DNA from: Chloroflexales bacterium ZM16-3
Lineage (GTDB): Bacteria; Chloroflexota; Chloroflexia; Chloroflexales; Chloroflexaceae
Direction: 5' to 3'
NCBI GenBank assembly: GCA_004138175.2
Contig: RYFE02000007.1
Coordinates: forward strand, 113,743 to 177,742
Length of the DNA stretch: 64,000 nt
Both the position numbers and the translations under genes were made by a program. Shown here piece after piece: positions 43,735 through 53,519 of the stretch. The notes beneath the pieces are model-generated. The model did no database searches and was not told the origin of the DNA. It was given only the letters and a program-made list of their open reading frames with translations. Numbering within the stretch: position 1 is the stretch's first letter; every line of letters begins with the position of its first letter.

Positions 43735-43840
43735 CCCCCGGCCTCCCAGAATTTCTTGTTGTTTTGGCCAAAATGGTCAGCGAAGCTGACCATTTTGGCC
43801 AAAACAACGCTGGTTTTTAGGGCGGCAGCCCTAAACTTAA
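43735..43840. repeat. Long hairpin downstream of the AlbA/ATPase gene
   Basis: ttgttttggccaaaatggtc and its complement enclose agcgaagct, giving an almost perfect hairpin of about 55 bases. Flanking gggccgaagcccc and gggcggcagccct stems form further hairpins. Confidence 0.75.
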
Positions 43841-43846
43841 ATTGAT

Positions 43847-44557
43847 ATGCTCCACAACATTGTGATCGTCCTCCACCGCCCGCGCGACGTGCGCAACATC
43901 GGGGCGGTGGTGCGGGCGATGAAGAATATGGGCTTTGCCCGGCTGCGCCTGGTCGATCCGGCCCCCTTCGACATGGCCGATATCGGCGGGATCGCCCACC
44001 GCAGCGAGGATGTCACCACCGCGATGGAGGTCTTTCCCGACCTGGCATCGGCCCTGGCCGACATGCACTATGTGGTCGGCACGAGCGCCCGGCCCCACGG
44101 CGGTCGCGCGCCGCGCGCCGATGTGGCCGCCCTGGCGGGCGAGCTGCTGGCCCGCGCCGCCTCCGGCCCGGTGGCCATGCTCTTCGGCCCCGAGGATAAC
44201 GGCCTCGATACGGCTGCGCTCGACCGCTGCCACGCCCTGCTCAGCCTGCCTTGCGACCCGGACTACCCTTCGCTGAACCTGGCCCAGGCCGCCCTGCTCA
44301 CGCTCTACGAGCTGCGCCAGGCTGCGCTGGGCGCACCCCCGCCGCCACAAGCCCGCGTTGCCGCGCCCGCCGCAGATCTTGATCGGGCCATGGAGCTGGT
44401 CGGCGCGGCCCTGCGCGCCATCGGCTTTCACAAGTCCGGCGACGGCGCGGCGACCGAGCGCGCCCTGCGCGCCCTGCTTATGCGCGCCGCTCCCGACGCC
44501 CGCGAGCTGGCGCTGGTCGGCGCGATCGCCCGCGAGATCGTGAAGCTGCGCCGCTAG
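43847..44557 (+). CDS. TrmH/SpoU-family RNA methyltransferase (TrmJ-like)
   Basis: This 236-residue SPOUT methyltransferase has motif 1 HRPRDVRNIGAVVRAMKNMG, motif 2 PVAMLFGPEDNGL and motif 3 LSLPCDPDYPSLNLAQAALL, which forms the knotted SAM pocket. The arrangement with the catalytic domain first and a short helical C-terminus is like TrmJ, which methylates ribose 32 in the tRNA anticodon loop. The substrate cannot be fixed from sequence. No ribosome-binding site is evident before ATG 43847. Confidence 0.85.
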   Translation: MLHNIVIVLHRPRDVRNIGAVVRAMKNMGFARLRLVDPAPFDMADIGGIAHRSEDVTTAMEVFPDLASALADMHYVVGTSARPHGGRAPRADVAALAGELLARAASGPVAMLFGPEDNGLDTAALDRCHALLSLPCDPDYPSLNLAQAALLTLYELRQAALGAPPPPQARVAAPAADLDRAMELVGAALRAIGFHKSGDGAATERALRALLMRAAPDARELALVGAIAREIVKLRR

Positions 44558-44672
44558 AATGACCAACGACCAATGACGAACGACCAAATGACCAATGACC
44601 AATGACCAATCACGCCTCGGACTTCGTCGTTCATTCAACCCCCAACCCCCAACCCCCAGCCCCCACTGAAAG
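44557..44672. repeat. Heptanucleotide repeats, units gaccaat and ccaaccc
   Basis: Several gaccaat units (with variants gaccaac, gacgaac) are followed by ccaaccc units, filling the gap between the methyltransferase and lysA. Unlike most, they are not paired with inverted copies locally. Confidence 0.85.
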
Positions 44673-44679
44673 AACCCGT

Positions 44680-45915
44680 ATGTCAGAGAAGCGACTCCCG
44701 ATCACCGCCGAGCAGCTGCGCGAGATCGTCGCCCAGCACCCGACGCCGCTCTACCTCTACGACGAGGCGGGCATCCGGCGGGCGGCGCGCGATCTGTCGG
44801 CGGCCTTCGCCTGGGCGCCGCAGTTTCGCAACTACTTCGCGGTGAAGGCCACGCCCAACCCGCATATCCTCAAGATTCTGGCCGAGGAGGGCTGCGGGGC
44901 CGACTGTAGCTCGCTGCCCGAGCTGCTGCTGGCTGAGCGGGCCGGGATCGTCGGCAAGGCGATCATGTTCAGCTCGAACGACACTCCCGCCGAGGAGTTT
45001 GTCGCGGCTCGCCGCCTGGGGGCCGTGATCAACCTGGATGATGTCGGCCACCTAGACTACCTGGGGCGGCACGCCGGGCTGCCCGAGCTGATCTCGTTCC
45101 GCTACAACCCCGGCCCGCTGCGCGAGGGCAACCCGATCATTGGCCGCCCCGAGGAGGCCAAGTTTGGCTGCACCCGCGAGCAGCTCTTCGCCGGCTATGC
45201 GGCCGCGCGCGAGCGCGGCATCCGGCGGTTCGGCATCCATACCATGCTGGCCTCGAACGAGCTCGACCCTGGCTACTTTGTGGCCACGGCGCGCATGCTC
45301 TTCGACCTGGCCGCTGTGATTAGCCAGCAGCTCGACATAACCTTCGAGCTGATCAATCTGGGCGGCGGGATCGGCATCCCCTACCGGCCCGAGGATCGCC
45401 CGGTGAACCTGGCGGCGGTTGGGGAGGGGGTGCGGGCGGCCTACGAAGTCACGTTCGGCGCGGCGGGCCAACCGCCGGCCCTGGCCATGGAGTGCGGGCG
45501 GGTGATCACCGGCCCCCACGGCTACCTGATCACCACGGTGCGCCATATGAAGGCGACCTACCGCTCCTACGCGGGCACCGACGCGAGCATGGCCAACCTG
45601 ATGCGGCCGGGCATGTATGGCGCTTACCATCACATCTCGGTCGTGGGCAAAGAGAACGCTCCGGCCGACACCACCTACGATGTGACCGGCTCGCTCTGCG
45701 AGAATAACGATAAGTTCGCGGTTGGCCGGGCGCTGCCCGCGCTATCCGTGGGCGACCTGCTGATCATCCACGACGCGGGCGCGCACGGCCACGCCATGGG
45801 CTTCAACTACAACGGGAAGCTGCGCTCGGCCGAGCTCCTGCTAGAGCAGGGCGGCGTGGCGCGGCTGATCCGCCGGGCCGAGACGGTTGATGACTACTTC
45901 GCGACGCTGGTGTAG
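44680..45915 (+). CDS. lysA: Diaminopimelate decarboxylase
   Basis: This 411-residue PLP-dependent fold III decarboxylase would convert meso-diaminopimelate to lysine. YFAVKATPNPHIL contains the PLP Lys, and GCGADCSSLPELLLAERAG follows. The Gly-rich phosphate loop is NLGGGIGIPY, and the second-subunit active-site Cys is in TGSLCENNDKFA. The EGCGADCSS stretch and the loop FSSNDTPAEEF fit the family. ATG 44680 is used because the upstream frame is repeat-derived. Some relatives are arginine or carboxynorspermidine decarboxylases, but length and motifs favour LysA. Confidence 0.85.
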   Translation: MSEKRLPITAEQLREIVAQHPTPLYLYDEAGIRRAARDLSAAFAWAPQFRNYFAVKATPNPHILKILAEEGCGADCSSLPELLLAERAGIVGKAIMFSSNDTPAEEFVAARRLGAVINLDDVGHLDYLGRHAGLPELISFRYNPGPLREGNPIIGRPEEAKFGCTREQLFAGYAAARERGIRRFGIHTMLASNELDPGYFVATARMLFDLAAVISQQLDITFELINLGGGIGIPYRPEDRPVNLAAVGEGVRAAYEVTFGAAGQPPALAMECGRVITGPHGYLITTVRHMKATYRSYAGTDASMANLMRPGMYGAYHHISVVGKENAPADTTYDVTGSLCENNDKFAVGRALPALSVGDLLIIHDAGAHGHAMGFNYNGKLRSAELLLEQGGVARLIRRAETVDDYFATLV

Positions 45916-45929
45916 GGGCGCGGAGTCGG

Positions 45930-45989
45930 GGCGTAGCAGCAGCATCGGCTCCGGCGCGGCCGCGCCGGAGCCGATCCTGCTGCTACGCC
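45930..45989. terminator. 60-bp loopless palindrome between convergent lysA and glgX
   Basis: Two 30-base arms (ggcgtagcagcagcatcggc... and complement) differ at one position and meet with no loop. It ends one base before the glgX stop. Location between convergent genes suggests bidirectional termination. Confidence 0.65.
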
Positions 45990-45990
45990 C

Positions 45991-48174
45991 TTACGGCTTG
46001 GCTGGAGATATACTGGCGGGCGGCGTTGCTGGCGGCGCGGGTGCCCGCCCCCCAGACTGTTCGCGCAGCAGCACGAGCGAGCGCGGCTGTAGCTCGTAGA
46101 TCTCGCTGGAGGGAGCCCGCTCGCCGTTGCCCTCGGGGTCGGCCGTGTCGATCAGCACCTCCCAGACCGGGTCATCGGGCCAGTCGGGCAGGATGAAGGG
46201 CACCGGCTCGTGGCCTGCGTTGAAGAGCGCCAGCAGGACATCGTCGCGCACCGGGTGGCCCTGCTCATCGGTCTCGCGCATCACCTTGCCGTTGAGCAGC
46301 AGCCCGATACAGCGCAGGTCAGGGCTATTCCAGAGGCTCGGGTCAACCTCCTGGCCGTCGGGGCTGAGCCACTCCACATCATACTCGGCGCCGCCGGGGC
46401 TGAGCCTGCCGGTGAAGAAACCGCGTCGGCGCAGGATGGGGTGGGACTTGCGCAGCGCGATCAGCATGCGGGTGAAGGAGAGCAGACCCTCGGCCTCGGC
46501 GTTGGGCGACCAGTCGAGCCAGGAGATCGGGTTGTCCTGGCAGTAGGCGTTATTATTGCCCTGCTGGGTGCGCCCGCGCTCGTCGCCGGCCAGCAGCATC
46601 GGCGTGCCCTGCGAGAGCAGCAGGGTAGCAAGCAGGTTGCGGATCTGGCGCAGCCGTATCTCGCGGATCTCGGGGTCGTCGGTCGGCCCCTCCACCCCGC
46701 AGTTCCACGAGTTATTATGGTTATCGCCGTCGCGGTTGCCCTCGCCGTTATCCTCGTTATGCTTCTCGTTGTAGCTCACCAGGTCGCGCATGGTGAAGCC
46801 ATCGTGGGCGGTGATGAAATTGATGCTGTGGCTCGGGCGGCGCCCATTGTGCTTGAAGAGGTCGGACGAGCCCATAAATCGCGAGGCGAACTCGGCGGCC
46901 TGGCCCATGTTGCCCTTCCAGAACGAGCGGATGTTGTCGCGGTACTTGCCGTTCCACTCGGCCCAGGGTGCGGGGAAGCGGCCGACCCAGTAGCCGTCGG
47001 GGCCGACATCCCAGGGCTCGGCGATCAGCTTGACCTGGGCGAGCACCGGGTCCTGCTTGATAATATCGAAGAAGGCGCTGATCCGGTCGGCCTCATGCGT
47101 GCCGCGCACCAGGGTGCGGGTCAGGTCGAAGCGGAATCCATCGACGTGCATCTCCATCACCCAGTAGCGCAGCGAGTCGACCACCAGCTGGAGGGCGCGC
47201 GGGTTGACCGTGTTCAGGCTATTGCCGGTGCCGGTGTAGTCCATGTAGTAGCGCTTGTTCTCTGGCACCAGGCGGTAGTACGAGGCGTTATCCACCCCGC
47301 GGAAGCTCAGGGTCGGGCCGAGCTGGTTGCCCTCGCCGGTGTGGTTGTAGACCACGTCGAGGATGACCTCGATCCCGGCGGCGTGCAGATGCTTGACCAT
47401 CTGCTTAAACTCGGCCACCTGCTCGCCGAGCGTGCCACTGCTGGCATAGCGGGCGTCGGGGCTGAAGAAGTTGATCGTCTGGTAGCCCCAGTAGTTGCTC
47501 AGGCCCTTGTCGCTCAGGTACTGGTCGTTGACAAACTGCTGGATGGGCAGCAGCTCCACGGCGGTGACGCCAAGCTGCCTGAGGTAGGCGATCGACGGCT
47601 CGCTGGCCAGCCCGGCGTAGGAGCCGCGCAGGGGCAGGGGCACCTCGGGGTGCTGCTGGGTGAAGCCCTTCACATGCAGCTCGTAGATCACACTCTCGCG
47701 CAGGGGCGTGGCTGGTGGCGCGTCGTCGCCCCAGTCGAAGCGCGGGTCGATCACCACTGAGCGGGGCATATAGGGCGCGCTATCGCGCTTGCCGATCGTC
47801 AGGTCGGTGTAGGGGCTATCCACCCGGTAGCCGTACATCGCCTTGTCCCACTGGATCGCGCCGCTGAGGGCGCGGGCGTAGGGGTCGATCAGCAGCTTGT
47901 GCGGGTTGAAGCGGTGGCCCTGCTGCGGGCTATACGGCCCGTAGACCCGGTAGCCATAGAGCTGGCCGGGGCCGAGGCTGGGCACATAGCCGTGCCAGAC
48001 ATCCTCGTCGCGGTCGGGCAGGGTGAAGCGAACCGACTCGCGGGTGGCCTCTGGGCTATCGAAGAGGCAGAGCTCGACGCTGGTGGCGTGGGCGGAGAAG
48101 ATCGCGAAGTTAACGCCCTTGCCATCCCAGCTTGCGCCGAGCGGGTAGGGTCTTCCGGGCCAGATTGCGGGCAT
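45991..48174 (-). CDS. glgX: Glycogen debranching enzyme (GlgX/isoamylase type)
   Basis: This 727-residue GH13 enzyme would hydrolyse alpha-1,6 branches of glycogen or its limit dextrin. It has an N-terminal CBM48 (PYPLGASWDGKGVNFAIFSA) and a (beta/alpha)8 barrel with VILDVVYNHTGEGN, the nucleophile Asp in HVDGFRFDLTRTL, the acid Glu in KLIAEPWDVGPDGY and the third Asp in NFITAHDGFTMRD. LLSQGTPMLLAGDERGRTQQ is characteristic of GlgX. The last 20 residues are Pro/Ala-rich. The GH57 gene at 24-26 kb is the only other glycogen-related gene in view. Confidence 0.92.
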   Translation of the reverse strand: MPAIWPGRPYPLGASWDGKGVNFAIFSAHATSVELCLFDSPEATRESVRFTLPDRDEDVWHGYVPSLGPGQLYGYRVYGPYSPQQGHRFNPHKLLIDPYARALSGAIQWDKAMYGYRVDSPYTDLTIGKRDSAPYMPRSVVIDPRFDWGDDAPPATPLRESVIYELHVKGFTQQHPEVPLPLRGSYAGLASEPSIAYLRQLGVTAVELLPIQQFVNDQYLSDKGLSNYWGYQTINFFSPDARYASSGTLGEQVAEFKQMVKHLHAAGIEVILDVVYNHTGEGNQLGPTLSFRGVDNASYYRLVPENKRYYMDYTGTGNSLNTVNPRALQLVVDSLRYWVMEMHVDGFRFDLTRTLVRGTHEADRISAFFDIIKQDPVLAQVKLIAEPWDVGPDGYWVGRFPAPWAEWNGKYRDNIRSFWKGNMGQAAEFASRFMGSSDLFKHNGRRPSHSINFITAHDGFTMRDLVSYNEKHNEDNGEGNRDGDNHNNSWNCGVEGPTDDPEIREIRLRQIRNLLATLLLSQGTPMLLAGDERGRTQQGNNNAYCQDNPISWLDWSPNAEAEGLLSFTRMLIALRKSHPILRRRGFFTGRLSPGGAEYDVEWLSPDGQEVDPSLWNSPDLRCIGLLLNGKVMRETDEQGHPVRDDVLLALFNAGHEPVPFILPDWPDDPVWEVLIDTADPEGNGERAPSSEIYELQPRSLVLLREQSGGRAPAPPATPPASISPAKP

Positions 48175-48661
48175 GCAGTCGCGCTCCAGTATCTACTACA
48201 CGGCAGCCGGTAGCCGATAGGTCGGCGCGTCTCATGGCGGCGGCGTAGCGTTAATATTACGGGAAGTCGTGCGTGTCCTGAACATCCAGGGGCGTGGCTG
48301 CGATGCGGGGAGACTCTGCGGTGAGCGAACGGGCGTGCGATGCCCGGCACCTATGATACCATAGGATGTCAAGGTGATTTGCGCTTTACACGTACATGAG
48401 ACACAATCTCGATTACTGCGCCGAGCGGGCGCTGCTGCGCAAGGTGGGCGGCCAGCAGCCAGCAGCCAGTGGTGGAAGGCCGCCCACCTTGCGCAGCAGG
48501 CGGCCGCCCTCGCGCCACCAGACCACCGCCCGGCCCTCGCGGTTCGCCCAGACCGAGACGATGCCGAGGGTCGCATCCCAGCCGTAGACCCACTCGGTGA
48601 CTACCATAAAAATATACCGTGGGGCAACGGCGCAGCTTCGCTGCGCCGTTGCCCCACGGTA
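48175..48661. other. Gap with long hairpin, small orphan frame and der terminator
   Basis: A perfect 22-base inverted repeat (about 48432-48500, ctgctgcgcaaggtgggcgg... and complement) encloses cagcagccagcagccag. The minus strand from 48607 reads MVVTEWVYGWDATLGIVSVW and then REGRAVVWWREGG, which looks like coding sequence but has no ribosome-binding site and runs into the hairpin; it may be a gene remnant. Confidence 0.5.
48609..48661 (-). terminator. Intrinsic terminator of der
   Basis: Read on the minus strand right after the der stop, a perfect 21-bp stem (accgtggggcaacggcgcag... and complement, 3-base loop) is followed by tatattttta. Confidence 0.8.
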
Positions 48662-50074
48662 TTAGCCCTTGACGCTGCCGTGCTTCGCCGGCTTGCGGGT
48701 CGTCTCGCCATCGCCGCGCTTCTTCGGCTTATCGCGCTCATTCTCGCGTGAGCGAAAGACGATCACAATCGGGGTGCCGCCGAAGCCGTAGCGCTCGCGC
48801 AGGCGGTTCTCCAGGTAGCGCTTGTACGACCAGTGAACCAGCTCGCCGTCGTTGGCGAAGAAGAGGAAGACGGGCGGCTCGATCTGGGGCTGGACGGCGT
48901 AGTAGAGCCGCAGGTGGGCGCCCTTGCGCACCGACATCGGCGGCTGGTCGAGCACGGCCTGGCGCAGGAAGGCGTTCAGCTCGCCGGTGGGCACGCGCTT
49001 CTGGCGCTGGTCGTAGATCTCCTGGGCCAGCTGGATCACCCGGCTCACGCGCTGGCCGTTCAGCGCCGAGATGAACAGGATGGGCGCGTAGTCGATGAAC
49101 TTGAACGCCTCGCGTACCTGCTCCTCGAACGCGCCATAGGTGGCGTTATCCTTCTCGACGGCGTCCCACTTATTCACCAGGATGGCGATGCCCTTGTTGG
49201 CGTCCAGCACCATCCCGGCGATGTGGGTATCCTGCGCGGTGATGCCTTCCTCGGCGTCGATCAGCAGCAGGGCCACATCGCAGCGCTCGATCGCCCGCAG
49301 GGTGCGCATCACCGAGTACTTCTCGATACCCTGCTCGATCCGCCCCGAGCGGCGGACGCCCGCCGTGTCGATCAGCGTCACCCGCTGGCCGTAGTAGGTG
49401 ATCTCAGTGTCGATGCTATCGCGGGTGGTGCCGGGGACTGCGCTCACCACGCTGCGCTCCTCGCCGAGCAGCTTGTTCAGCAGCGAGGACTTGCCGACGT
49501 TCGGCCGCCCGACAATCGCAATGTTCAGGTGGTGCTCGGGCTGCTCCTCGATCTCGTTCGGCTCGAATGCCTCGACCATGCGGTCCAGCACATCGCCCGT
49601 GCCCAGGCTGTGGAAGGCGCTCATGGCGATGGGGTCGCTCAGGTTGAGCGCGTAGAACTCGACCGCGTCCAGGTTTCGCTCGACGCTGTCGCACTTATTC
49701 ACGGCCAGCACCACCGGCTTGGAGGTGGTGCGTAGAATGTCGGCCACGTCGTTGTCGGCGGCGGTCATGCCCTCGCGGCCATCAACGATGAAGATCACGC
49801 CATCGGCCTCATCGATCGCCAGGCGGGCCTGCTCACGGGTGCGCCGGCTGATCTCGGCCATAGGCAGCGAAGGATCCTCGCCGCCAAATAGCAGGCCAGC
49901 GGTGTCGACGACCGTAAACTCGCGGCCATTCCAGAATGTCTCGCCATAGATCCGGTCGCGCGTGGTTCCCGGCATATCCTCAACGATCGCCCGGCGCTCG
50001 CCGATCAGGCGGTTAAAAAAGGTCGACTTGCCCACATTGGGCCGGCCGACCAGAGCCACAATGGGCTTGGTCAT
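48662..50074 (-). CDS. der: Ribosome-associated GTPase Der (EngA)
   Basis: This 470-residue protein has two tandem GTPase domains followed by a KH-like domain, needed for 50S subunit assembly. G1 motifs are GRPNVGKSTFFNRL and GRPNVGKSSLLNKL; G3 motifs are DTAGLL and DTAGV; G4 motifs are NKCD and NKWD. The KH-like domain covers about 355-440 (KGAHLRLYYAVQPQIEPPVF). The C-terminal tail is basic (KPKKRGDGETTRKPAKHG). An extended -10 box (TGTTATAAT, 50126-50134 in reverse) lies upstream and a strong terminator lies downstream, so it is monocistronic. Confidence 0.95.
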   Translation of the reverse strand: MTKPIVALVGRPNVGKSTFFNRLIGERRAIVEDMPGTTRDRIYGETFWNGREFTVVDTAGLLFGGEDPSLPMAEISRRTREQARLAIDEADGVIFIVDGREGMTAADNDVADILRTTSKPVVLAVNKCDSVERNLDAVEFYALNLSDPIAMSAFHSLGTGDVLDRMVEAFEPNEIEEQPEHHLNIAIVGRPNVGKSSLLNKLLGEERSVVSAVPGTTRDSIDTEITYYGQRVTLIDTAGVRRSGRIEQGIEKYSVMRTLRAIERCDVALLLIDAEEGITAQDTHIAGMVLDANKGIAILVNKWDAVEKDNATYGAFEEQVREAFKFIDYAPILFISALNGQRVSRVIQLAQEIYDQRQKRVPTGELNAFLRQAVLDQPPMSVRKGAHLRLYYAVQPQIEPPVFLFFANDGELVHWSYKRYLENRLRERYGFGGTPIVIVFRSRENERDKPKKRGDGETTRKPAKHGSVKG

Positions 50075-50259
50075 ACATATTCCTCTCCGGCGGGCCGCTC
50101 GGCGGGCCGCACAATTCTAAAGGGTATTATAACAAACTCTATCGGTATGGTTGTATGGCTGCAAAAAGGGCGGCAGGGCGACTGCGGCTCGCCCATACAG
50201 ATCGACTATACTATACCCCGCCGTCGGTCTGTCGGGTGGGCCGCATTGTGGATGATGTC

Positions 50260-52491
50260 ATGGTTGTACGTGCGCTGCGCAGGCTGGGGCGGTCGCCAGT
50301 GGTCGGGCTGATCTTCTTTGTCCTCGTGGCCGTGTCGGTCGCCGGCGCGCTGGCGCTGTGGCAGCACGAGGCGCGCCGTGCTCAGGAGACTCAGATCGGC
50401 GGCCCTGACGACGGCGATCTGGTGCGCGGCTTCTACGGTCGCGAGCACAGCGACTACCTCGGCGGACGGCCGTTTCGTTGGTCGATGCCGGAGCGGGCCA
50501 GCTTGCGCTTCTGGGCGCCGCCGCCCTCGGGCGATGCCACTTTGAGCCTCTGGATGTCGGTGCCCGACCCGGCGCACAGCCAGACGGTCACGCTGACGAT
50601 TGGTGATTGGTCGGTCGGCCCGCTGCCGGTCTCCACCGCGATCCGCCGCTACCGGCTGCTGCTTCCGGCGCGCGCGCTGGGCGACACGGTGGTCATCATA
50701 CGCAGCCCGCGCTACCCGGTCGCCGACCCTCGCGCGTTAGGGGTGGTGCTCTGGCGGGCTCGGCTGGCCGAGGTGGCAGAGTCGCCGCTGGGCGGGGGGC
50801 TCGGCGAGATTCTTGCCTTCCCCCAGCTTCCGCTTGCGCTGCTGCTGTTGGCCCTGGCGCTAGGCAGGCCCGGTCGGCGCTTGGCTGTCATCGGCGCGCT
50901 CGTCGTCACCGCCCTTGCGCTGGTCACCCTCAGTCAGATCACGGGGGCGTCGCTGTTGCTGCTCGCCTCGCTCTTCTGGCATCCCGTCGTCGTCCTGCTG
51001 GCCGCGTGGCTTATCGTGCGCCTTATGGCATGGATTCCCCACATCTTCGCGGCGAGCGATCTCCGCGCGCAGACATGGCTGATCCTCGCCTTCGCGACCA
51101 TCGCGCTACTCACCTTCTCGCCGGCGATCTATAGCGATGGGAATGGCTACTTCGCCTATGTGCGCTCGATGGTTGTCGATGGCGACCTGAGCTTTGCCAA
51201 TGAGTATAATACCCTGTGGGGGGGCAACCCGTGGCCGCTCAGCAGCGTCACCGGGCTGGCTGTGAACCCCTGGTCGATCGGGCCGGCGCTGATCTGGATG
51301 CCGCTCTACGGCCTGGCCCACGCTGCGCTGCGTACCCTGGACACGCCATGGCTCGCCGATGGGTTCTCACTCCCCTACAGCTTCGCCGCGACGATGACCA
51401 CTGCGCTCTCAGCGCTGATCTTTATGCTGGCGACCTATCGGGCATGCCGACGCTGGGCCTCGCCCGGTGCGGCAGGCATGGCGGTGCTTACGACCTTTCT
51501 CGGCTCAACGCTCTGGTACTACAGTATGCGCCTGGGCAGCTTCGCCCATGCGCTGAGCGCCGCAGCCACCGCGCTCTTCCTCCTCGCCTGGGTGCGCCTG
51601 GAGGAGGAGGATCTCCCGTCGCGCTGGGTGGTGCTCGGCCTCGTCACAGGGCTGATGCTGCTCATCTACTGGGCCTGCGCGGTGCTGCTGATCCTGCCGC
51701 TGATCACCCTGCTGCGCTACGCCCTGGCGGACTGGCGGTCGGGCGACTGGCGGCGGTTGGCGGCGCGCGCCTCCCGGCTGGCGCTGGCGGGGCTGGCGGC
51801 CACCCTGAGCTTCGCCCCGCAGATGCTCGCCTGGGATGTGATCTACGGCAGCCCGCTGATCAAGCCCGACTCCACGCCCTCTGTTGTGCTGCAGTCACAT
51901 CTGATTGAGCTACTGTTCGCCCCCTATGGCCTGCTGATCTGGACTCCAGCCATGTTCATCGGCGTCTGCGGCCTTGCGCTCCTCTGGCGTCGCGACCGCT
52001 GGATGGTGGCGGGGCTGATGCTCTCGTTCGGCGCGTACATCTTCTACAATTCGATCATCAGCGACTGGCACGGCAGCGGGGCGTTTGGCTTGCGCCGCCT
52101 CACCTCGCTGGTGCCCTGGTGCGCGCTCGGCCTAGCCCTGATCTATGAGCGGCTCCTGGCTGCAGGCCAACGCATCCTGGTGGTGTTTAGCGCGCTCGCG
52201 ATGAGCCTGTGGATGCTCATGCAGATGATTCGCTACGATTTTCGCTACCTCCCAGACCGCACACCGCTGGGTATCGGCGCGCTGTCGCCGGGCGAGTTCT
52301 TCCTCACCCGCAGCCTCCTGCCGAGCTGGGAGATCCCCGCCTACATCGGCACTGGCTCGATCCTGGAGGGGCTCTCTGCGGGCGGCCCGGAGAGGGCGCT
52401 CGCGGCTGCGGCGCTGATTGTGCTGGCCTGCGCCGTCGCCATGGCTCTCGCCTACGCGCGGCGATCAGCCCTGGGCGGCCACGTGCGCTAG
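50260..52491 (+). CDS. Large polytopic membrane protein, GT-C glycosyltransferase-like
   Basis: This 743-residue protein (from ATG 50260) starts with a helix (VVGLIFFVLVAVSVAGALAL) and a periplasmic beta-rich domain (about 45-190, including RFWAPPPSGDATLSLWMSV). About 12 membrane helices follow. The loop AIYSDGNGYFAYVRSMVVDG near residue 290 sits where GT-C enzymes carry their catalytic acidic motif. I infer a lipid-linked sugar transferase, but no family-specific signature is clear. A longer start at 50155 is possible, but a TATACT-like box at about 50207 would then be inside the gene. Its stop lies 2 bases from the end of the convergent gene. Confidence 0.65.
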   Translation: MVVRALRRLGRSPVVGLIFFVLVAVSVAGALALWQHEARRAQETQIGGPDDGDLVRGFYGREHSDYLGGRPFRWSMPERASLRFWAPPPSGDATLSLWMSVPDPAHSQTVTLTIGDWSVGPLPVSTAIRRYRLLLPARALGDTVVIIRSPRYPVADPRALGVVLWRARLAEVAESPLGGGLGEILAFPQLPLALLLLALALGRPGRRLAVIGALVVTALALVTLSQITGASLLLLASLFWHPVVVLLAAWLIVRLMAWIPHIFAASDLRAQTWLILAFATIALLTFSPAIYSDGNGYFAYVRSMVVDGDLSFANEYNTLWGGNPWPLSSVTGLAVNPWSIGPALIWMPLYGLAHAALRTLDTPWLADGFSLPYSFAATMTTALSALIFMLATYRACRRWASPGAAGMAVLTTFLGSTLWYYSMRLGSFAHALSAAATALFLLAWVRLEEEDLPSRWVVLGLVTGLMLLIYWACAVLLILPLITLLRYALADWRSGDWRRLAARASRLALAGLAATLSFAPQMLAWDVIYGSPLIKPDSTPSVVLQSHLIELLFAPYGLLIWTPAMFIGVCGLALLWRRDRWMVAGLMLSFGAYIFYNSIISDWHGSGAFGLRRLTSLVPWCALGLALIYERLLAAGQRILVVFSALAMSLWMLMQMIRYDFRYLPDRTPLGIGALSPGEFFLTRSLLPSWEIPAYIGTGSILEGLSAGGPERALAAAALIVLACAVAMALAYARRSALGGHVR

Positions 52492-52493
52492 CG

Positions 52494-53507
52494 CTACGCG
52501 CTGGCGCCATCGCCCCCCTCGCGGGTGGCGCCGCGCATACTGACCCCGCCGAAGAGCAGCACCAGGCCGCCAAGCGAGCTGACCGTCAGGCGCACGCTGA
52601 AGGCGGTGAAGGCCAGGGCCAGGGCGGTGCCGCTCAGGATGCCGATCTGGCTCAGGTAGAGCGTAAACACCAGGTCGCGGGCACCCAGGTTGTTGAAGAA
52701 GATCGGCGCCAGGCCGAGAATATCGGTCAGGGGCACCATTAGCGTGTAGATCAGCAGGGGGGCCTGGATATGTAAGGCCAGCCCGCAGACATAGTGCATG
52801 CTGATCCAGAGCGTGTGAAAGAGCAGCGAGAGCCCCATCGCCTTGAGCATCGCCCCACGGTCTGCGGCGTAGATCCCTAGCGACTCGGCGATGCTCTGGA
52901 GCGGCTTGCGGGCGGCCTTCGGCAGGTAGCTGTGGAAGCGGCGCAGCAGCCACGGCGCCGAGAACGAGGCGGCCACGGCGACCACAGCGACCAGGGAGAA
53001 GCCGAAGGCTAGCAGGGTCAGGGTCGGCTCGTTCACCAGCCGCGCGCCAAACAGATCGGTCGAGGTGATCAGCAGGGCGACATTGGCGATCAGGCTGAGG
53101 GCCAGGAAGCCGGTGAGCCGCTCCATAAACACCGATGCGCTCGACTGGGCGTAGCTGCCGATCCGCCGCCCGAGCTGCACAATGCGGATGGCGTCGCCGC
53201 CCACCGAGGTGGGCAGGAAGTTATTGGTAAACTGGCCCACAAGGTAGATCCCCAGCAGCCAGCGGTAGGGCTGCTGCTGGTTGTGGGCGCGCAGCAGGAC
53301 GCCCCACTTCACCGCGCTGATCGCGATGCAGAGCAGCTGAATAAAGGCGGCCAGGGCGAGCAGGCGCAGGTCGGCCTGCTGCCATGCGGCCCAAATACTG
53401 GCCGGGTCGGCCTTCCAGATCAGGTAGGTCAGCAGGCCGCCGCTGACGAGGAAGCGCAAGGCCAGCAGCAGAATATTTGTGGTGCGGCGCGGCGGGCGGG
53501 ATGTCAT
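52494..53507 (-). CDS. Flippase-like membrane protein (UPF0104 / LPG-synthase transmembrane family)
   Basis: This 337-residue protein has about eight helices. Family marks are FTNNFLPTSVGGDAIRIVQL (loop with the conserved NxxxPxxxGGD/E-type motif) and SVFMERLTGFLALSLIANVA, plus the later PLTDILGLAPIFFNNLGARD, which corresponds to the P-x-x-GG/N region. Relatives include the membrane half of MprF and AglD-like proteins. It lies 12 bases downstream of a GT39-type gene on the same strand, so a joint role in lipid-linked sugar metabolism is likely. Confidence 0.84.
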   Translation of the reverse strand: MTSRPPRRTTNILLLALRFLVSGGLLTYLIWKADPASIWAAWQQADLRLLALAAFIQLLCIAISAVKWGVLLRAHNQQQPYRWLLGIYLVGQFTNNFLPTSVGGDAIRIVQLGRRIGSYAQSSASVFMERLTGFLALSLIANVALLITSTDLFGARLVNEPTLTLLAFGFSLVAVVAVAASFSAPWLLRRFHSYLPKAARKPLQSIAESLGIYAADRGAMLKAMGLSLLFHTLWISMHYVCGLALHIQAPLLIYTLMVPLTDILGLAPIFFNNLGARDLVFTLYLSQIGILSGTALALAFTAFSVRLTVSSLGGLVLLFGGVSMRGATREGGDGASA

Positions 53508-53519
53508 TGTGTTCTCCGT

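Noticed and set aside
46210..47760. Long plus-strand open frame opposite glgX
   Set aside because: Same shadow effect; the glgX protein explains the region completely.
48413..48607. 64-residue minus-strand gene
   Set aside because: The first half looks coding, but there is no ribosome-binding site and the rest is one arm of a long hairpin; treated as a possible remnant only.
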